The translations under genes and the position numbers were made by a program. The notes beneath the pieces are model-generated. The model was not told where the DNA came from. It did not search any database and saw nothing but the letters and a program-made list of their open reading frames with translations. Below, in pieces: positions 1 through 7,810 of a stretch of DNA of 10,938 nucleotides. This DNA comes from CALCEB01 sp035531475 (GTDB lineage: Bacteria; Acidobacteriota; Terriglobia; UBA7540): the NCBI GenBank assembly GCA_035531475.1, contig DATKST010000044.1, positions 1-10,938 of the forward strand, given 5' to 3'. The stretch's first letter is position 1. Every line of letters starts with the position of its first letter.

Positions 1-48
1 GCGATCCTGGCGGCGCTCGGAGTCCATCTCCCCAACATGCAAATGTAG
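1..48 (+). CDS. Possible C-terminal end of an unidentified protein (partial)
   Basis: Frame 1 is open from the window edge to a TAG at 46-48 and gives 15 residues, AILAALGVHLPNMQM. The alanine/leucine-rich start and the mixed end would fit the C-terminus of a real protein. With only 16 codons visible this cannot be told from chance, and frames 2 and 3 are also open here. I do not recognise a family. If real, it is a plus-strand gene ending about 290 nt before folD, too far away to assume a shared operon. Confidence 0.25.
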   Translation, partial: AILAALGVHLPNMQM

Positions 49-336
49 CCAGACACTCGCGTCCCCCAATAACTTGCCAACTGCTTCACCGAGAAATACT
101 TACCACCCAATCCCTCCCCTCCCCAGCGGGGAAGATCCGTCCGAAAACGACGCCGGAGCCCGAGGGCGAATGGCGACTCCCGGAATAGGCTCAAGGTGGC
201 CTTTCTCCCCGCGGCACGATCCATCGTTTGCAGGGGGAGTCAACGTTTCGAGACTGCTTCATGAAAATCATCAAACCGGCTGAGGTCCCAGCCTATGCTA
301 GACTTCAAAATGGAAACACCATAACGTGGAGGACAA
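49..336. other. Non-coding stretch upstream of folD
   Basis: I see no convincing gene in these 288 bases. The frame open from 74 to 283 encodes a low-complexity Pro/Ser/Arg-rich peptide with no ribosome site. A 5-bp hairpin (TCCCC, loop AGC, GGGGA) lies at 120-132, but no T-run follows, so it is not a clear terminator. A TATGCT sequence at 294-299 could be a -10 box for folD, but the hexamer 17 nt upstream (TCAAAC, 271-276) is a poor -35. A good ribosome site, GGAGG at 328-332, belongs to folD. Confidence 0.4.
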
Positions 337-1269
337 GTGACGGCGCGACTGCTAAAGGGAAATGAAATTCAGGAAGTGATTAATGCGGAATTGGCGGACG
401 AAATCGCCTTGCTCAGGGCGCAGGGAGTAAGGCCCGGGTTGGCCGCCGTGCTGGTGGGAGAAAATCCAGCTTCCCAGATCTACGTTCGGAGCAAGGTGAA
501 GGCGTGCGAATCTCTGGGACTTTACAGCGAGAGGATTGACCTTCCGGTGTCCATCTCAACGGCCGAGTTGATTCAGCAGATCCATTCTCTGAATTCGCGC
601 GACGAAATTGATGGGATTCTGGTGCAACTACCGCTTCCCAAAGGGGTCGATACCCACAAGGCGCTGGACGCCGTCGATCCGGCAAAGGATGTGGACGGAT
701 TTCATCCCATCAACGCCGGGAGGTTGATGAGCGGGCGGCCGGGCTTGGCCCCGTGTACTCCGGTGGGCATCATGGAAATTCTCCACCGCAGCCATATTCC
801 GGTTGAGGGTTCCCGTGCCGTGGTCATCGGCCGGAGCGACATTGTGGGGAAGCCGGTGGCCCTGCTCCTGCTCAGGGAAAATGCCACGGTCACTGTTTGC
901 CATTCGCGGACCTCCAATCTCGCCGAAGTCACGCGCCAGGCGGATATCCTGGTGGCGGCGATGGGCCGGCCGGCCTTTGTGACCCGGGAATTCATCAAGC
1001 CAGGAGCTACGGTGATTGACGTGGGAACCAACCGGCTGAGCCGCCGGGAGGAAGTCGAGGCCATTTTTGGAAGCTGCAGCGAGGCGCTCAGCAAATTTGA
1101 AAGGAAAGGCACGCTGCTGGTGGGTGACGTCCATCCGCAAGAGGTAAGAGAAGTGGCAGGGGCATATACTCCGGTTCCAGGGGGTGTGGGTCCGCTGACC
1201 ATTGCCATGCTGATGTCCAACACCCTCAAAGCGGCCCGCCAGCGCAGAGCCAGCTCCTTGCGGGGCTGA
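337..1269 (+). CDS. folD: FolD, bifunctional methylenetetrahydrofolate dehydrogenase/cyclohydrolase
   Basis: FolD is a cytosolic enzyme that oxidises 5,10-methylene-THF to 5,10-methenyl-THF with NADP and hydrolyses it to 10-formyl-THF, supplying one-carbon units for purines and formyl-methionine. The N-terminal catalytic domain carries the YxxxK motif (Y49, K53 = general lysine), the QLPLP loop (97-101) and the KDVDGFHP loop (117-124, D120). The Rossmann domain carries GRSDIVGKP (165-173), CHSRT (188-192) and VIDVGTN (226-232). The C-terminal PVPGGVGPLT (279-288) is intact, so the enzyme looks active. Length is 310 aa against about 285-300 usually; the excess is mostly an insertion at about 234-259 (see findings). 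The GTG start is chosen because GGAGG (328-332) lies 4 nt upstream and the N-terminus then aligns with the family. It converges on skp, with 75 nt between the two stops and no convincing terminator there. Confidence 0.97.
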   Translation: MTARLLKGNEIQEVINAELADEIALLRAQGVRPGLAAVLVGENPASQIYVRSKVKACESLGLYSERIDLPVSISTAELIQQIHSLNSRDEIDGILVQLPLPKGVDTHKALDAVDPAKDVDGFHPINAGRLMSGRPGLAPCTPVGIMEILHRSHIPVEGSRAVVIGRSDIVGKPVALLLLRENATVTVCHSRTSNLAEVTRQADILVAAMGRPAFVTREFIKPGATVIDVGTNRLSRREEVEAIFGSCSEALSKFERKGTLLVGDVHPQEVREVAGAYTPVPGGVGPLTIAMLMSNTLKAARQRRASSLRG

Positions 1270-1344
1270 CGGCGCTCCTAACCGATTTACAACAGCAAAA
1301 CCAAATTGCCCCTCGTCTTCACTCGCGGGCAGCGGGTTGCGCGC

Positions 1345-1947
1345 TCAGTGTTTGGCCGGCGCTTTGGGCTGGGCTGGCGAGGCAGAGCCGGAATTGGTTG
1401 CGGCTGCAATGGGGTTGGCTTGATCGTACAGCTTGACGATGGCGGCAGTGATGTCCGTGCCTTTTGCCACGTAATACAGCGGGAGCTGGGAGTCGTCAAG
1501 AACCAGAGAAAGCCCGTGGCCTTGGGCATACTTATTGATGACCTGGACCATCTTCTTTCCGATCCGCTGGATAATTTCCTGGCTGTCCGCCTGAAAGTCG
1601 CTATTGGCGTCTTCCTGGGCACGCTTGAAGAGCCGCTGCTTATCCTGAATCTCGTGGGAGAGCCGGAACTTTTCGTCGTCGCTAAGGGTGGTTGCGCCTC
1701 TCTGCGCCTGGTCCTGCAGCGCGCTAATCGCCTGCTGCTGTTGTTGAAGGTCCTGGCGCCGGGGTTGATACTTCTTCTGAAGTTCATCGAGCGCCTGCTT
1801 GCCTTCGGCACTGGTGGCGATGGCCTGCTGAATATTAATGACGGCCACGCTCGATCCGGTGGCGGAGGGAGTGCCTTGTCCGTGCAGCATCAAGGGCAAT
1901 CCCAGGGCAGCCAGCATGACACTGAAACTGATCAGTCTGTTTTTCAT
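1345..1947 (-). CDS. skp: Skp/OmpH family periplasmic chaperone
   Basis: Skp is a trimeric periplasmic holdase that carries unfolded outer-membrane proteins from the Sec translocon to the BAM complex. Residues 1-25 form a signal peptide: positive start (K2, R4), hydrophobic core 6-21, then a small-residue region. The mature start, VAVINIQQA (34-42), matches the family's first beta strand. Residues 48-140 are charged and Gln-rich, including a run of five Gln at 68-72, and would form the coiled-coil tentacles. Residues 146-175 (LSLVLDDSQL, YYVAKGTDIT) match the closing beta strands. The tail 176-200 is Ala/Pro-rich and probably disordered. The total of 200 aa is somewhat longer than the roughly 160 of E. 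coli Skp, mainly through the tail. TGAGG at 1956-1960 lies 8 nt before the ATG. The gene sits 62 nt downstream of bamA, the classic bamA-skp pairing. That gap is AT-rich but has no strong promoter. Confidence 0.92.
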   Translation of the reverse strand: MKNRLISFSVMLAALGLPLMLHGQGTPSATGSSVAVINIQQAIATSAEGKQALDELQKKYQPRRQDLQQQQQAISALQDQAQRGATTLSDDEKFRLSHEIQDKQRLFKRAQEDANSDFQADSQEIIQRIGKKMVQVINKYAQGHGLSLVLDDSQLPLYYVAKGTDITAAIVKLYDQANPIAAATNSGSASPAQPKAPAKH

Positions 1948-2009
1948 TCACAAAACCTCAAAAGTTATTTAATTCGTGCCGTCCATATTCTAACTCATTT
2001 AAGGGCCGT

Positions 2010-5000
2010 TTAGAACGATTGGGCAACAGTAAATCCAGCCATGCCGTGCGGCTCAGAGAATGATATCCGTTCGAAGAAGGGCAGCGCCGCGTCGTAAGTC
2101 GCAAGGTTCGGGAACAAAGACACCGGCGGAAGGTCCTGAGGCGGCGTGATCAGCGTATTGTTCAGCCGCAACCAATTATATCCGTAATAAACGCGGATGG
2201 GCGCGTGCACGATGGGCAGAATCACCTGAAGTTCAAGCCCCGTGGAACTCCTCGGCACAAAGTTCAGAGCAGAAACCGGGTTAAGGTGATTGGTCGGCAG
2301 GTATGGCTTAAAGTACGGAAACTCCTGCCCCAAGCTGGATAGCGCTCCGGGTTGTAGTTTCAACTGACCAGGATTCAGGATGAAAGAGTCACCGATGTCG
2401 ATGAAGTAAGCCAGGGTCACCGGACCGGCAATGGGAATCCGGTATTCGAAGTTGCCCAGCAGTTCTGTATCGCCGCCCGGCACCTGGATGGTGTCATAGG
2501 GAAAGTTGGTAAAGGAGCCGCAGGTTCCCACTTGCTGCTTTCCTTGTGGGCTGACCGCCCAGATGCGGTTGCCGTTGTTGTCGCGGTTGCAGACCTGGGC
2601 GGTGGTGGGGAAGAAGATAACCGGGCTGATGCTATAGATGTTAAAGCCGCGAAGATCATATTCACCCCCCATGTAGATGCGATCAAAGGGCGGCGGTACT
2701 TTGCCTCCAAAACCAGATATGGAGGTTGCCAGGAAGTGAAAGGCCAGAACGTTGCGGTGATGATTAATGGGGTGGTAATACTTCATTTCGATGCTGGGCT
2801 GAATGGTGTTGACGTTGCCACCGAGAACGCTGCCCGAAAAAGCCAGTGTGGCTGAAATTGACTTGCCATGCGTAGGCTTCATCGGGTTATCAACCGTATT
2901 ATAGAGATACTGTGGGGAAACGGTGCTTTGCGTGATGCCCGTCAACTGGTTTGGCCCCGCGAATTGGCCGTAGGCGAGAACGCTGAACATCGACTGCGAC
3001 GCCGCGCTGAAGGCCTGAATGCTGCTGATGGTGTAACTGTACGTCAAGCCCACCCGCGCGAACGACCGGTGCAGCGGGTACTGGAGAAACGCGGTGAAGC
3101 CCTTCGAATTCTGTTGGAAATTCTGGAAAAACGAATTTGCGAAAGGCGTATTCTGCAGCGTGTTGGGGTTGTACCCTCCGAACAGCGCCTGCTGCCGCAA
3201 CTGGTCAAAGTGGTAATCGTTCACGAAGATCGTAAAGCCCGTGGTGATCGGCCGGTCAAACAAATAGGGCTTCGTAAAGCCGAGGGAGACATTGGTCATG
3301 AAGGTCCCCACTTCGCCGCCCAGAGAGAGAGTTTCACCCAGGCCCAGGAAATTATTCGTGGAGTAATTCAGCCCGACGAAATTGCCTTCAATGCCGCTGA
3401 TGCCGCCGGAAAATCCGATGGAATTCTTGCCCTTTTCCTTCACCTTCATGTCGATGTCCACGGTCTGGTCCTTATTGTCTTGCGTGACCGTGTAATCCTT
3501 CTTCTTGATGGGATCAAAAAAGCCCAGTTGATTGACGCGATAGATGCTCAAATCCCAGAGCGCGGTGTTGAACACACTGCCTTCGTCCAGCAGGATCTCC
3601 CGGCGGATCACCTTGTCGCGCGTTTTGGTGTTTCCAACGAAATTAATCCGGTGGACAAAATACTGTTTTTCTTCATCGAAATCGAGCGCCAGATTGATGA
3701 CCTTCTTCTTGCGGTCCGGCTCAATATCAGGATTGGCCGTGAAGTTGATATACCCGAATTCTCCATAAAGTTTGGTGTAGTTCTTGATGCTGTCCCGGAC
3801 CTTGGTGAGGTTGAACACATCACCGGTCTTCATCGGCAGCACCTTCTCGAGCGGCCCCTGTTTGAAAAGTTTGTTGCCGCGAATCACGAACCGGCCCAGC
3901 CGGTACTGGTCACCTTCTTCAATGGGGATGGTGATGTCAACGCGCTTCCCCCGCCCACGGCCCAGGAAGACCAACGGCCACGGGCGGCGCGTATTCACCG
4001 TCTTGGTGATGGGCTCATTGGGCACGGCAAAGAAGTATCCGTGACCTTGATAAAACTCACGGATGTTTTCCAGGTCGGCGTCAACCTTGTCCTTGTTATA
4101 AGTGCGGTGGAAGAGATAGAACCACGGTGGCGCGCCCATGGGCCGCGAATACTTCATGGTCCGGATGAGGGTTGCATTGGAAAAGACATTATTCCCTTTG
4201 AACCGGATATTGCCGAGTTTCACCTTCGGGCCTTCGACCACGATGAACGTGAGGGCCATGGAGTTGGGCGGGATATTGCGGGTGCGTGCCTTAACCGTGG
4301 CAAACTCCCTGCCATTCTCCGCCAGTTGCTCTTCCAGCACGACTTCTGCCCGTTTGATCACCACCGGGTCGTATTGCGATTCAATCGACAGCCCCACCTT
4401 GCGTTCCCGGAAGCGGTCCATCACGTCGGATTCGCTGACGCTGCTCAGGCCCTTGTAATCGATACTGCGGATCAGCTTCTTTTCACGCACGAAGAAGGTG
4501 AGAATCTTACCTTTGGACCCATCCGAAGCTTCGAGGCGAATATCGTCAAAGAAGCCGGTATTCCAAAGAGCCATGAAGTCCCGTTCCAGGGAATTCGGAT
4601 CATAAACATCGCCCGGATGGGTGAAAATCCGCGCCCGCAGAGTCGATGAAAGAATCCGGCGGTTGCCACGAAAGATAATCGCCTGGATCAAGGTCTGCTT
4701 GGTGAGAACTGGGTGATGGACAGCGGGCGTGGGTTTCTTGGCCACCGGGGGGGCTTCCAGTTGGATTCGCCCCGGGGTCTGCGTTTGATGTTGGTCCGGG
4801 CTCTGAGCAACGGGAGCCGATTCCAAATGAATCGGACCGGCCGGAGGCGGAGCCGCAGGGGGACTTGCCGGCTTTGGCGCTGAGTTTGCCGGTGGATTCC
4901 CCTGTGCCGGGTTGCCTGAACCGGTAGGAGCCGAGCCCTTCGCCGAACTGTCAGGCGGAGAGGTTTGCTGGCTCAGGGCGGAAGCACTCTGCGCCACCAG

Positions 5001-5060
5001 GAATCCTAGCAGGAAAGAAACCACAAGCAGCCGCGCCGGGCGGGAGAAATCTCTCGTCAT
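2010..5060 (-). CDS. bamA: BamA, outer-membrane protein assembly factor
   Basis: BamA is the essential barrel of the BAM complex and folds and inserts outer-membrane beta-barrel proteins. Numbering from the ATG at 5060 (1016 aa), residues 1-28 are a signal peptide ending in SASA. Residues 30-120 are a Pro/Ala/Gln-rich linker with a repeated 11-residue motif. About 124-545 holds five POTRA domains, with features such as IIFRGN (128-133), RFKGN (286-290), VIRGN (392-396) and NFVGN (473-477). About 546-1016 is the 16-stranded barrel. The L6 motif is LRGF (803-806), close to the usual VRGF, with cysteines at 824 and 847. The last residue is Phe, the usual barrel C-terminal signal. E. coli BamA is 810 aa; the extra length comes from the linker and longer loops. 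Start: ATG 5060 has GAGG 11 nt upstream and gives a compact signal peptide. An in-frame GTG at 5090 has GAAGGA 9 nt upstream and would add 10 residues; it remains possible. Confidence 0.95.
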   Translation of the reverse strand: MTRDFSRPARLLVVSFLLGFLVAQSASALSQQTSPPDSSAKGSAPTGSGNPAQGNPPANSAPKPASPPAAPPPAGPIHLESAPVAQSPDQHQTQTPGRIQLEAPPVAKKPTPAVHHPVLTKQTLIQAIIFRGNRRILSSTLRARIFTHPGDVYDPNSLERDFMALWNTGFFDDIRLEASDGSKGKILTFFVREKKLIRSIDYKGLSSVSESDVMDRFRERKVGLSIESQYDPVVIKRAEVVLEEQLAENGREFATVKARTRNIPPNSMALTFIVVEGPKVKLGNIRFKGNNVFSNATLIRTMKYSRPMGAPPWFYLFHRTYNKDKVDADLENIREFYQGHGYFFAVPNEPITKTVNTRRPWPLVFLGRGRGKRVDITIPIEEGDQYRLGRFVIRGNKLFKQGPLEKVLPMKTGDVFNLTKVRDSIKNYTKLYGEFGYINFTANPDIEPDRKKKVINLALDFDEEKQYFVHRINFVGNTKTRDKVIRREILLDEGSVFNTALWDLSIYRVNQLGFFDPIKKKDYTVTQDNKDQTVDIDMKVKEKGKNSIGFSGGISGIEGNFVGLNYSTNNFLGLGETLSLGGEVGTFMTNVSLGFTKPYLFDRPITTGFTIFVNDYHFDQLRQQALFGGYNPNTLQNTPFANSFFQNFQQNSKGFTAFLQYPLHRSFARVGLTYSYTISSIQAFSAASQSMFSVLAYGQFAGPNQLTGITQSTVSPQYLYNTVDNPMKPTHGKSISATLAFSGSVLGGNVNTIQPSIEMKYYHPINHHRNVLAFHFLATSISGFGGKVPPPFDRIYMGGEYDLRGFNIYSISPVIFFPTTAQVCNRDNNGNRIWAVSPQGKQQVGTCGSFTNFPYDTIQVPGGDTELLGNFEYRIPIAGPVTLAYFIDIGDSFILNPGQLKLQPGALSSLGQEFPYFKPYLPTNHLNPVSALNFVPRSSTGLELQVILPIVHAPIRVYYGYNWLRLNNTLITPPQDLPPVSLFPNLATYDAALPFFERISFSEPHGMAGFTVAQSF

Positions 5061-5109
5061 TGATCGGCTGACCTCAACGGACAGTGTCACCCCTCCATTT
5101 CCTTCAAAG

Positions 5110-5138
5110 ATATAACCCGGCTCGGGCGGCCGGTAACA
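5110..5138 (-). promoter_or_regulatory. Weak candidate promoter for bamA
   Basis: On the minus strand TTATAT (5115 to 5110) could be a -10 box, followed closely by the bamA ribosome sites. The upstream hexamers near 5131-5138 match the sigma70 -35 poorly. A small 5-bp hairpin (5127-5143, loop GGTAACA) covers the same place. If this -10 is used, transcription would begin near 5103 inside the GAAGGA site of the GTG at 5090, which would favour the ATG at 5060. The support is thin. Confidence 0.2.
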
Positions 5139-5210
5139 GGCCGATTGAGTGATGGGTCTACTCGGATAAACCCTTCGGTGTTCCCTGGATAACTATGAAT
5201 GAAGATCGCA

Positions 5211-5250
5211 CCCGGGCGGAGGCGCACCAGTCTGCCGGCCGGCGCCCGGG
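5211..5250 (-). terminator. GC-rich stem-loop just after the clpC stop codon
   Basis: CCCGGGCG at 5211-5218 and CGCCCGGG at 5243-5250 form a perfect 8-bp inverted repeat around a GC-rich 24-nt loop. The repeat begins 4 nt past the clpC stop in the direction of transcription. It is followed by a mixed stretch with scattered T's (5190-5210 on the minus strand) rather than a clean T-run. It could terminate transcription weakly, or protect the 3' end of the clpC message, separating clpC from bamA. The inverted repeat is seen directly; the function is inferred. Confidence 0.4.
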
Positions 5251-5254
5251 AATC

Positions 5255-7693
5255 TCACCGGGTAAGCGGCGTTGTGGCCACCAACTTATCGTTCACCGGA
5301 CGGTAGGAAAGACCTTCCCCGCCTACCATGACTTCCAGAACTGCAGGAGATTGAATTTCTCCCTGGATCAGCGCCTCCGACAGGGGATCCTCCACATACT
5401 TTTGCAACGCCCGGCGAAGCGGACGAGCCCCATAAGAGCGGTCCGTGCAAGTTTTCTCAAGAATCCAGCGCGCGGCTTCCGGCGTCATGCTCACGGCGAT
5501 GTTCTTTTGCGCCAGATGGGTGTTCATGTTGGACACCATGAGGTCCACGATCTGCAGCAGGTCTTCATCCGTGAGCGCGCTGAAAACAATCACCTCATCC
5601 ACCCGGTTCAAGAACTCAGGATTGAAGAGGCGCTTCACCTCGCCCATCACCAGATTTTCCACCTTCTTGTCCCAACCCTCGTCCTGAGTCGTTTGGAAAC
5701 CCAGTTGGCTGCGCTTTTCGATATAACGGGCGCCAATGTTCGAGGTCATAATGATGATCGTATTCTTGAAATCGACGGTGTTGCCGAGGCCGTCCGTCAG
5801 TTGGCCATCCTCAAACACTTGCAGCAAAATATTGAAAAGATCGGGATGCGCTTTTTCAATTTCATCGAGCAGGATCACCGAATAAGGGGACCTGCGCACC
5901 CGCTCCGTGAGCTGGCCGCCCTCTTCGTAGCCGACGTATCCCGGCGGCGAGCCAATGAGCTTGGAAACAGAATGCTTTTCCATGAATTCCGACATATCGA
6001 AACGGATCAGGGCCCGTTCGCTCCCGAAAAGAAACGTGGCGAGTGACCGCGCGACTTCGGTTTTGCCCACACCCGTCGGCCCCAGAAAAAGGAAGGATCC
6101 CACCGGCCGTCCCGGCGCCTTCAGGCCCGCGCGCGACCGCCGGATGGCCCGGGCCAGCGCCGAGATCGCCTTTTCCTGGCTGACGATGCGCTTGTGCAGC
6201 TCCTCTTCGATGCGCAGGAGCTTGGACATTTCTTCTTCCTTGATGGAAGTGACCGGGACACCGGTCCACCGCGCCACAACTTCCTCAATGTCGTCGCGGG
6301 TGACCTCGCCCATCGCCGTTTCGTCAATGTGATATTTCTCGCGCAACACCCGCAGGTTCTCACGCTCTTTCCGCTCTTCATCCGAGTAGAACCGTGCTTT
6401 TTCAAATTCGTGGTTGGCGATGGCCGCTTCCATGCGGTGTACCACGAATTTGATGCGCTTTTGCGCTTCGATCATCTCTTCCGGCAACATGCCCTGCTGC
6501 AGTTTCACCCGCGCCCCAGCTTCATCGATCAGGTCGATGGCTTTGTCCGGCAGAAAACGGTCCGGAATGTAGCGGCTGGAATGGTAAACCGAGGCCGCCA
6601 GCGCGCTATCGGTATACGTCACAGCATGAAACTTCTCGTAGCGTTCCTTGATGCCGTAAAGGATTTTCACGGCCTCACCTTCATTGGGCGCCGAAACCTT
6701 CACCGCCTGAAAGCGCCGCTCCAGCGACCGGTCCTTTTCAATCGACTTGCGGTATTCGCCCGGCGTGGTTGCGCCAATGCACTGAATTTCCCCGCGGGAC
6801 AGGGCAGGTTTCAGGATGTTGGCGGCATCGAGCGAGCCTTCGGCGGATCCCGCGCCCACCAGCGTGTGCAGCTCATCAATAAAGATAATGGCGTTCTGGG
6901 CGTCCATCAATTCCTTCATGATGGTCTTCAATCGCTCTTCAAACTGCCCCCGGTACTTGGTGCCCGCCACGATCAGGGAAAGGTCAAGCGCCAGGATGCG
7001 CTTGTCCGCCAGGAATGAAGGGACGTTGCCGTCGGCAATGCGCTGCGCCAGACCCTCCACAATGGCCGTCTTGCCAACCCCCGGCTCGCCAATCAGCACC
7101 GGATTATTCTTGGTTCTCCGGCAAAGAATCTGGATCGAACGCTCCAATTCATTCTCGCGCCCCACCAGCGGGTCCAACTGGCTTTCCACGGCAGCTTGGG
7201 TGAGGTCACGGCTGAACTCAGCGAGCAACGAAGTCTCTTTGGGGCGGCTGGATGACATCTTCTCATTCTGCGCGCGGTTCAGCTCCTCGCGCAAGGCCGT
7301 TAAGCGCAGCCCCCGTTCGTGCAAAATCTCCGCGGCAAAGGATTTCTCTTCCCGCAACAGGGCCAGCAACAAGTGCTCCGTCCCAATGTGCTTATGGGAA
7401 AGCCGTTCCGCCTCTTCCGCCGCGAAGGCCAGCACCCGCTTGCACTCCTGGCTCAAGGGAAGGTCCACCGAGGTTGAAACTTTTTCTCGGATCGTTGTCC
7501 GGCCTTCAATTTGTTTACGAATGGATTCGATCGAGGCGTGCGCCCGCAGGAAGCGGTTGGTCAGGGCTTTGTCTTCGCGCAGCAGGCCGAGCAGCAGGTG
7601 CTCGGTTTCAATGTAGGAGCTGCCAAACTGACTGGCCTCGTAGCGTGCGAAGAAGATCACGCGGCGGGCCTTTTCTGTGTATTTCTCAAACAT
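5255..7693 (-). CDS. clpC: ClpC-type AAA+ protein unfoldase (Clp protease ATPase subunit)
   Basis: A class I Hsp100 ATPase that unfolds proteins and threads them into the ClpP peptidase in the cytoplasm. The 812 aa match the ClpC size. Domain order: double Clp N repeat (about 2-140); first AAA+ module with Walker A GEPGVGKT (202-209), pore loop KYRG (246-249), Walker B IIFIDE (269-274) and ERRF arginine finger (325-328); a short coiled middle domain with a UVR-like stretch (about 408-452), diagnostic of ClpC over ClpA or ClpB; second module with Walker A GPTGVGKT (538-545), pore loop GYVG (585-588), Walker B VILLDE (606-611), NRVDE (696-700) and sensor-2 GARPLRR (755-761). LGF at 664-666 is the loop that docks on ClpP, so it probably works with ClpP rather than as a ClpB-like disaggregase. 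No clpP or adaptor gene lies in the window. The start matches the family's MFEKYTEKAR, with TGAGGA 3-4 nt upstream. It lies between lolD and bamA on the same strand. Confidence 0.95.
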   Translation of the reverse strand: MFEKYTEKARRVIFFARYEASQFGSSYIETEHLLLGLLREDKALTNRFLRAHASIESIRKQIEGRTTIREKVSTSVDLPLSQECKRVLAFAAEEAERLSHKHIGTEHLLLALLREEKSFAAEILHERGLRLTALREELNRAQNEKMSSSRPKETSLLAEFSRDLTQAAVESQLDPLVGRENELERSIQILCRRTKNNPVLIGEPGVGKTAIVEGLAQRIADGNVPSFLADKRILALDLSLIVAGTKYRGQFEERLKTIMKELMDAQNAIIFIDELHTLVGAGSAEGSLDAANILKPALSRGEIQCIGATTPGEYRKSIEKDRSLERRFQAVKVSAPNEGEAVKILYGIKERYEKFHAVTYTDSALAASVYHSSRYIPDRFLPDKAIDLIDEAGARVKLQQGMLPEEMIEAQKRIKFVVHRMEAAIANHEFEKARFYSDEERKERENLRVLREKYHIDETAMGEVTRDDIEEVVARWTGVPVTSIKEEEMSKLLRIEEELHKRIVSQEKAISALARAIRRSRAGLKAPGRPVGSFLFLGPTGVGKTEVARSLATFLFGSERALIRFDMSEFMEKHSVSKLIGSPPGYVGYEEGGQLTERVRRSPYSVILLDEIEKAHPDLFNILLQVFEDGQLTDGLGNTVDFKNTIIIMTSNIGARYIEKRSQLGFQTTQDEGWDKKVENLVMGEVKRLFNPEFLNRVDEVIVFSALTDEDLLQIVDLMVSNMNTHLAQKNIAVSMTPEAARWILEKTCTDRSYGARPLRRALQKYVEDPLSEALIQGEIQSPAVLEVMVGGEGLSYRPVNDKLVATTPLTR

Positions 7694-7733
7694 GGGTCCT
7701 CAGTCGCTTCCGAGAGACGCCGAACCGCCAGCC

Positions 7734-7757
7734 CCAGCAGCATCCCAGACATGCTGG
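7734..7757 (-). other. Small inverted repeat in the lolD-clpC gap
   Basis: The 117-nt gap between lolD and clpC contains nested short inverted repeats: CAGCAT/ATGCTG (7738-7743 and 7751-7756, loop 7 nt) and the alternative CCAGCA/TGCTGG (7734-7739 and 7752-7757). No T-run follows and I see no good promoter hexamers for clpC in the gap. No CIRCE-like or CtsR-like heat-shock operator was recognised. It may be a weak mRNA hairpin or chance. Confidence 0.25.
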
Positions 7758-7810
7758 CTCAAGCCCGGCCACGAACCTTCGCACCGCCCATACCCCACGG
7801 ATCCTGCTGC

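Noticed and set aside
74..283. A 69-codon frame upstream of folD
   Set aside because: No ribosome site and a Pro/Ser/Arg-rich composition without features. Several frames are open here by chance.
261..365. A 34-codon frame starting MKIIKPAEVPAYARL that overlaps the start of folD
   Set aside because: The composition looks protein-like, but there is no ribosome site before the ATG and no family match. Its 3' third overlaps folD codons. Too short to support.
1301..1335. TGCCC (1307-1311) and GGGCA (1327-1331) as a terminator between folD and skp
   Set aside because: A 5-bp stem with a 15-nt loop and no T-run on either strand is too weak to call.
1306..2013. A 235-codon plus-strand frame opposite skp
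   Set aside because: Gly/Leu/Val-rich with no family features, while the minus strand has a signal peptide, Skp motifs and a good ribosome site.
2868..4649. A 593-codon open frame on the plus strand, antisense to bamA
   Set aside because: Its product shows no domain pattern and is rich in His, Arg and Glu, as expected from reading the complement of a GC-biased coding frame. The minus strand is unmistakably bamA.
5195..7018. Two long plus-strand frames (5195-6046 and 6194-7018) antisense to clpC
   Set aside because: They mirror the clpC codons, have no recognisable motifs and lie over a gene with every AAA+ motif intact.
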